The notes under the pieces were generated by a model. It did not search any database and was not told where the DNA came from. It saw only the letters and a program-made list of their open reading frames with translations. From contig JAZDLM010000031.1 in the NCBI GenBank assembly GCA_043801895.1, forward strand, positions 1 to 7,548: a DNA stretch of 7,548 nt, given 5' to 3'. The first letter of the stretch is position 1. Every line of letters starts with the position of its first letter. The translations under genes and the position numbers were made by a program. Below are positions 5,731 through 7,548 of the stretch, piece by piece. This stretch comes from JAZDLM01 sp043801895. GTDB taxonomy: Bacteria > Patescibacteriota > Kazan-3B-28.

Positions 5731-6717
5731 TTAGCACCCCACACCATCAACCAAATTTTTCAATTGTTGGGTAGTGTTATACCCCTTGACATGCCCGAGG
5801 TACCCCAGATACGAAGGTAGGGCTTTGGTCAGTTCATCGCGGCCACCCTGGCCCAGAAGTTTACCAACCCTCTTAGTAATCCGCCCAATCGTCTTTCTTC
5901 TGGGTATTGAGTAGTGCGGCAAAGCCACATAACCAACATAGTCGATGCCCCATTTGAGCTTTCTCAGGATAATTTTACCGGGATGCAGCTGGAGTTTGAG
6001 TGAAGTTTTCAAGAGCTGGCTAACTTCGACTAGATATCCCATTAACTCATCTGGGTTATTAGCAAGAAAAATAAAGTCATCGGCATAACGCAGATAACAT
6101 CTGGCCTTTAGCCGATGTTTCACAAACTTATCCAGAGAATCGAGATAGACATTTGCGAACAACTGTGAGGTTAGATTGCCCAGCGGGATCCCTTTACCAC
6201 CGTTTGTCATTCCGGACTCGATCCGGAATCTAGAAAAACTAAAAATAATTTCTTTCAGCAGTTCCATCAACCGCTCATCAGCGATTCTGACCTCAAGCAA
6301 AGCCACCAAAGTTATATGGTTCACGCTGTCAAAAAACTTCCTAATATCCAATTTCAGCGCCCAACACGGACCGGTATAGTTTCGACTAATTTTACGAGCC
6401 ATCGCCACCAACCTAGCAAATGCCTTGTGAGTTCCCTTGTCGTTTCGGCACGAGTAGCTGTCAAAAATGAATGTCGGATCCAACATCGGATACAAGATCC
6501 GGTGAATAGCATGGTGTAGCAGCCGGTCCCTAACCCTCGCTTTGCTAATCAGTCGTGGTTTGGGGTCAGTAATCCAAAATTGATAGTATCTGCCGTGGCG
6601 ATAACGACCAGAAACTAAGTCGTCATGGAGCGCAAATATGTTATCTTCAAGGTGGTATTCAAAAGCTTGAACATCCAGTTTGGCTCGTTTCCCCTTCCGA
6701 AATTCCTTCCAGGCCAA
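5731..6717 (-). CDS. Diversity-generating retroelement reverse transcriptase (5' end uncertain)
   Basis: The RT copies the template-repeat RNA into adenine-mutated cDNA, which replaces a variable repeat in a target gene. Numbering from TTG 6717 (328 residues): DPKPRLISKARVRDR (51-65), SYSCRNDKGTHKAF (87-100), first catalytic Asp in LKLDIRKFFD (D124), hallmark GIPLGNLTSQ (176-185), YADD (211-214), and LQLHPGKI (242-249). LGNLTSQ in place of the QGxxxSP of most RTs is the DGR signature. Conserved coding continues upstream of 6717: FEQIISLENLFLAWKEF is readable to about 6750, so TTG 6717 is too short. Yet no ATG, GTG or TTG exists in that frame before the stop at 6862-6864. The start may depend on the C10 tract (6784-6793). 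Residues 164-172 are encoded by an inserted palindrome. There is no maturase domain, which argues against a group II intron. Confidence 0.92.
   Translation of the reverse strand: MAWKEFRKGKRAKLDVQAFEYHLEDNIFALHDDLVSGRYRHGRYYQFWITDPKPRLISKARVRDRLLHHAIHRILYPMLDPTFIFDSYSCRNDKGTHKAFARLVAMARKISRNYTGPCWALKLDIRKFFDSVNHITLVALLEVRIADERLMELLKEIIFSFSRFRIESGMTNGGKGIPLGNLTSQLFANVYLDSLDKFVKHRLKARCYLRYADDFIFLANNPDELMGYLVEVSQLLKTSLKLQLHPGKIILRKLKWGIDYVGYVALPHYSIPRRKTIGRITKRVGKLLGQGGRDELTKALPSYLGYLGHVKGYNTTQQLKNLVDGVGC
6206..6230. repeat. Palindromic repeat embedded in frame in the RT gene
   Basis: The perfect arms ATTCCGGA (6209-6216) and TCCGGAAT (6222-6229) have a 5-nt loop, with GTC before and C after. 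It is the same GTCATTCC...GGAATC family as the element at 5665-5693. It encodes FRIESGMTN on the minus strand, directly before the conserved GKGIPLGNLTSQ block, where related RTs have a short, variable linker. Confidence 0.7.
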
Positions 6718-6759
6718 AAATAAATTCTCTAGTGAAATAATCTGCTCGAATGCGCCGGT

Positions 6760-7142
6760 ATGGAAAATGATTTTCCCATTAAGCCCCCCCCCCGGACGGA
6801 TTTGGAGAAATCCCCATCGTCCACAAATTGTTGTTGATTTACTGCGACGTCCATCGTGCGGTTATTAAATTTCCCAAGACTGCGCGCTATACCGTTGGCC
6901 AAACTCTCCAAACCAGGCTGCTTACACTACTCGAAACTGTTATTCGCGCCAGTCGGGCAGACTTAGGCGAAAGAAATCGTTTTTTGACATCAGCTAGTGT
7001 CGAGCTAGACCTTATTAAAATTTTAATTCGCGTCTGCTGGGAGCTGAGTATCTTTACCGAAAAAGGATACGCCAGCCACTCGGCCAATCTTCAAGAGGTC
7101 GGCCGAATGCTGGGAGGTTGGATTAGGAGTCTAAAAAGTTAG
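6760..7142 (+). CDS. avd: DGR accessory variability determinant, four-helix bundle protein (out of frame at a C10 tract)
   Basis: Avd forms a barrel that binds the RT and template RNA and is needed for mutagenic retrohoming. The frame ending at 7142 contains GEIPIVHK, FPKTARYTVGQ, LDLIKILIRVCWEL and the family's C-terminal signature LQEVGRMLGGWIRSLK, all typical of Avd/S23-like bundles. This frame is open from 6783 but has no ATG; TTG 6828 would remove the first helix. ATG at 6760 begins MENDFPIKPPP in the +1-related frame, which is separated from the body only by the C run 6784-6793. Eleven C instead of ten would join them into one 127-residue protein of normal Avd length. As read, the gene is off, or needs a -1 slip on the C run. 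It is divergent from the RT, whereas DGR avd and RT genes are usually codirectional. Confidence 0.85.
6784..6793 (+). repeat. Homopolymeric C10 tract at the avd start and RT upstream region
   Basis: Ten consecutive C follow AAG on the plus strand, near codons 9-12 of avd. Tracts of this length are slippage-prone in replication and also error-prone in sequencing. Length modulo 3 decides whether avd has an ATG start. It also decides whether the RT frame connects to an upstream ATG at 6854 on the minus strand. Confidence 0.9.
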
Positions 7143-7290
7143 CAACTCCGGGGGAGCAACGACGCGCCACCATAGTTGTCGTTCGGATTGCTCTGCCAGT
7201 TGGCATTGAGGTTGACCTTGTCGTCGTTACGATTGAGGTACGGGCAATTCGACCAAGCGTCGTCGTTCCAGTATTTACCCAGCTCTATCT
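7139..7290 (-). repeat. Candidate DGR template repeat (TR)
   Basis: Read on the minus strand, the same strand as the RT, this non-coding stretch translates without stop from about 7285 to TAA 7141-7139 as a variable-repeat-like peptide. It includes GKYWNDDAWSNC, LNRNDDKVNLNANW and SNPNDNYGGASL. Ten of about 46 residues are Asn (AAC/AAT), the codons that A-to-N mutagenesis diversifies most. Such C-type-lectin-fold Trp/Asn-rich tails are typical of DGR variable repeats. An in-frame TAG lies just upstream (about 7290) and there is no start codon, so it is not the end of a target gene. That favours TR over VR. Its transcript would run toward RT, antisense to avd. The exact TR ends cannot be set without the VR, which is not in the window. 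Confidence 0.72.
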
Positions 7291-7325
7291 ATGTCAGCAC
7301 CGACTAAAAATATGAATCGGCTGTA

Positions 7326-7356
7326 TTTATACGGGCGCAGATTTACATCACCTCAA
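7326..7356 (-). promoter_or_regulatory. Possible promoter for the template-repeat RNA
   Basis: On the minus strand, TTGAGG (7356-7351) is followed after 19 nt by TATAAA (7331-7326, 5/6 match). The spacing is longer than ideal and the -35 box is weak. Transcription would begin about 30 nt before the TR. It overlaps the last codons of the upstream ORF. Low confidence. Confidence 0.3.
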
Positions 7357-7548
7357 ACTTAAGTTGGGTAAGGAGTGTCAAACTTTTAGGATTTTCTCTC
7401 AAATACAAATCGAGTATTCGAGACTCTAATCCGTGTACTTGTGACACAGTTTCGGCGGTCAGTCGGCACAAAACCAAACTGGCACATTCACCTACTTCTA
7501 AATTTATTTTACCCCAAAATTGAAGTGCGCCCACCCGGAAGTCCGGGC
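7343..7548 (-). CDS. Hypothetical protein, C-terminal part (start beyond right edge)
   Basis: The minus-strand frame is open from the right edge to TAA 7345-7343 (about 67 codons). It contains DFRVGALQFWGKINLEVGE, then a helix-like stretch with SLVLCRLTAETVSQ and ends LTLLTQLKFEVM. I recognise no domain. It lies on the RT/TR strand, upstream of the TR. It does not share the Asn/Trp-rich TR sequence, so it is not the diversified end of a DGR target. The GTG at 7534 is an unlikely start because the frame stays open beyond it. It could be a short spurious ORF. Confidence 0.35.
   Translation of the reverse strand, partial: PDFRVGALQFWGKINLEVGECASLVLCRLTAETVSQVHGLESRILDLYLRENPKSLTLLTQLKFEVM
7534..7547. 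repeat. Small palindrome at the right edge
   Basis: CCCGGA and TCCGGG are separated by 2 nt. It may continue beyond the edge, and may be another dispersed palindrome of the kind seen in this window. Confidence 0.35.

Noticed and set aside
5731..6717. Group II intron maturase or retron RT
   Set aside because: No maturase/X domain or intron RNA domains are present, the motif is LGNLTSQ rather than QGxxxSP, and Avd and TR are adjacent.
6828..6830. TTG as the avd start
   Set aside because: It would drop the conserved GEIPIVHK first-helix region that is readable upstream in the same frame, and has no ribosome binding site.
6729..6911. Minus-strand 60-codon ORF opposite avd
   Set aside because: It is mostly antisense to conserved avd codons. 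It matters only as the possible RT upstream frame if the C tract were 11 long, which is reported as a finding.
7133..7156. Terminator after the TR (CTCC-GGG-GGAG hairpin followed by a T5 on the minus strand)
   Set aside because: The stem is only 4 bp, the T-run is 8 nt away and lies within the avd coding end; too weak to annotate.
7139..7290. Variable repeat (VR) rather than template repeat
   Set aside because: The frame is closed by TAG a few codons before the repeat and has no start, so it is not the end of a target gene; it lies next to the RT on the same strand as expected for a TR.
1..7548. Recoded TGA (Gly), CRISPR array, tRNA or rRNA genes
   Set aside because: TGA serves as a stop for the membrane gene; no regularly spaced direct repeats or recognisable RNA gene sequences were seen.

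Overview
The window looks like a bacterial chromosome segment, most likely from an uncultivated candidate-phyla-radiation (Patescibacteria) lineage or a similar small-genome group. That placement is an inference. It rests on the chromosomal repair gene uvrB, a diversity-generating retroelement (DGR) of the kind common in those genomes, and several short dispersed palindromes between and inside genes. TGA is used as a stop (the membrane gene ends in TGA), so there is no sign of the recoded TGA-Gly code. No rRNA, tRNA, CRISPR array or transposase gene was found.

Left part (1-3347, minus strand): a two-gene operon with its own promoter. The first gene (972-3218) encodes a protein with four predicted membrane segments. 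Its cytoplasmic part carries a region resembling the prokaryotic E2-like domain family D, as in PRTRC system protein B, with a candidate catalytic cysteine. The second gene (975 to beyond the left edge) overlaps it by ATGA and encodes a JAMM/MPN-type metallopeptidase with an intact HSH-x7-S-x2-D motif, as in PRTRC system protein A. Together they suggest a membrane-anchored ubiquitin-like conjugation/deconjugation module. Any E1/ThiF and ubiquitin-like genes would lie left of the window. The operon has a good sigma70-like promoter and a striking 35-nt dyad in its leader.

Middle part (3416-5693, minus strand): a complete, ordinary uvrB with an intrinsic terminator. The spacer before it is not ordinary. 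It contains two further short ORFs whose first 14-18 codons resemble the uvrB N-terminus. The three starts are spaced 107 and 104 nt apart, each extra copy is cut off at the GGGGAT codons by a different palindromic element, and the two mini-ORFs are joined by an ATGA overlap. A third palindrome lies just upstream.

Right part (5731-7548): a DGR core. It has a reverse transcriptase with the DGR hallmark LGNLTSQ (minus strand), a divergently transcribed avd four-helix-bundle accessory gene (plus strand), and an Asn-codon-rich template repeat (minus strand) that meets avd tail to tail. No variable repeat or target gene is visible. A run of ten C between the avd start and body puts avd out of frame. 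One more C would give avd an ATG start and would also connect the RT frame to an upstream ATG. A palindromic repeat is embedded in frame in the RT gene. The right edge holds the end of an unrecognised minus-strand ORF.
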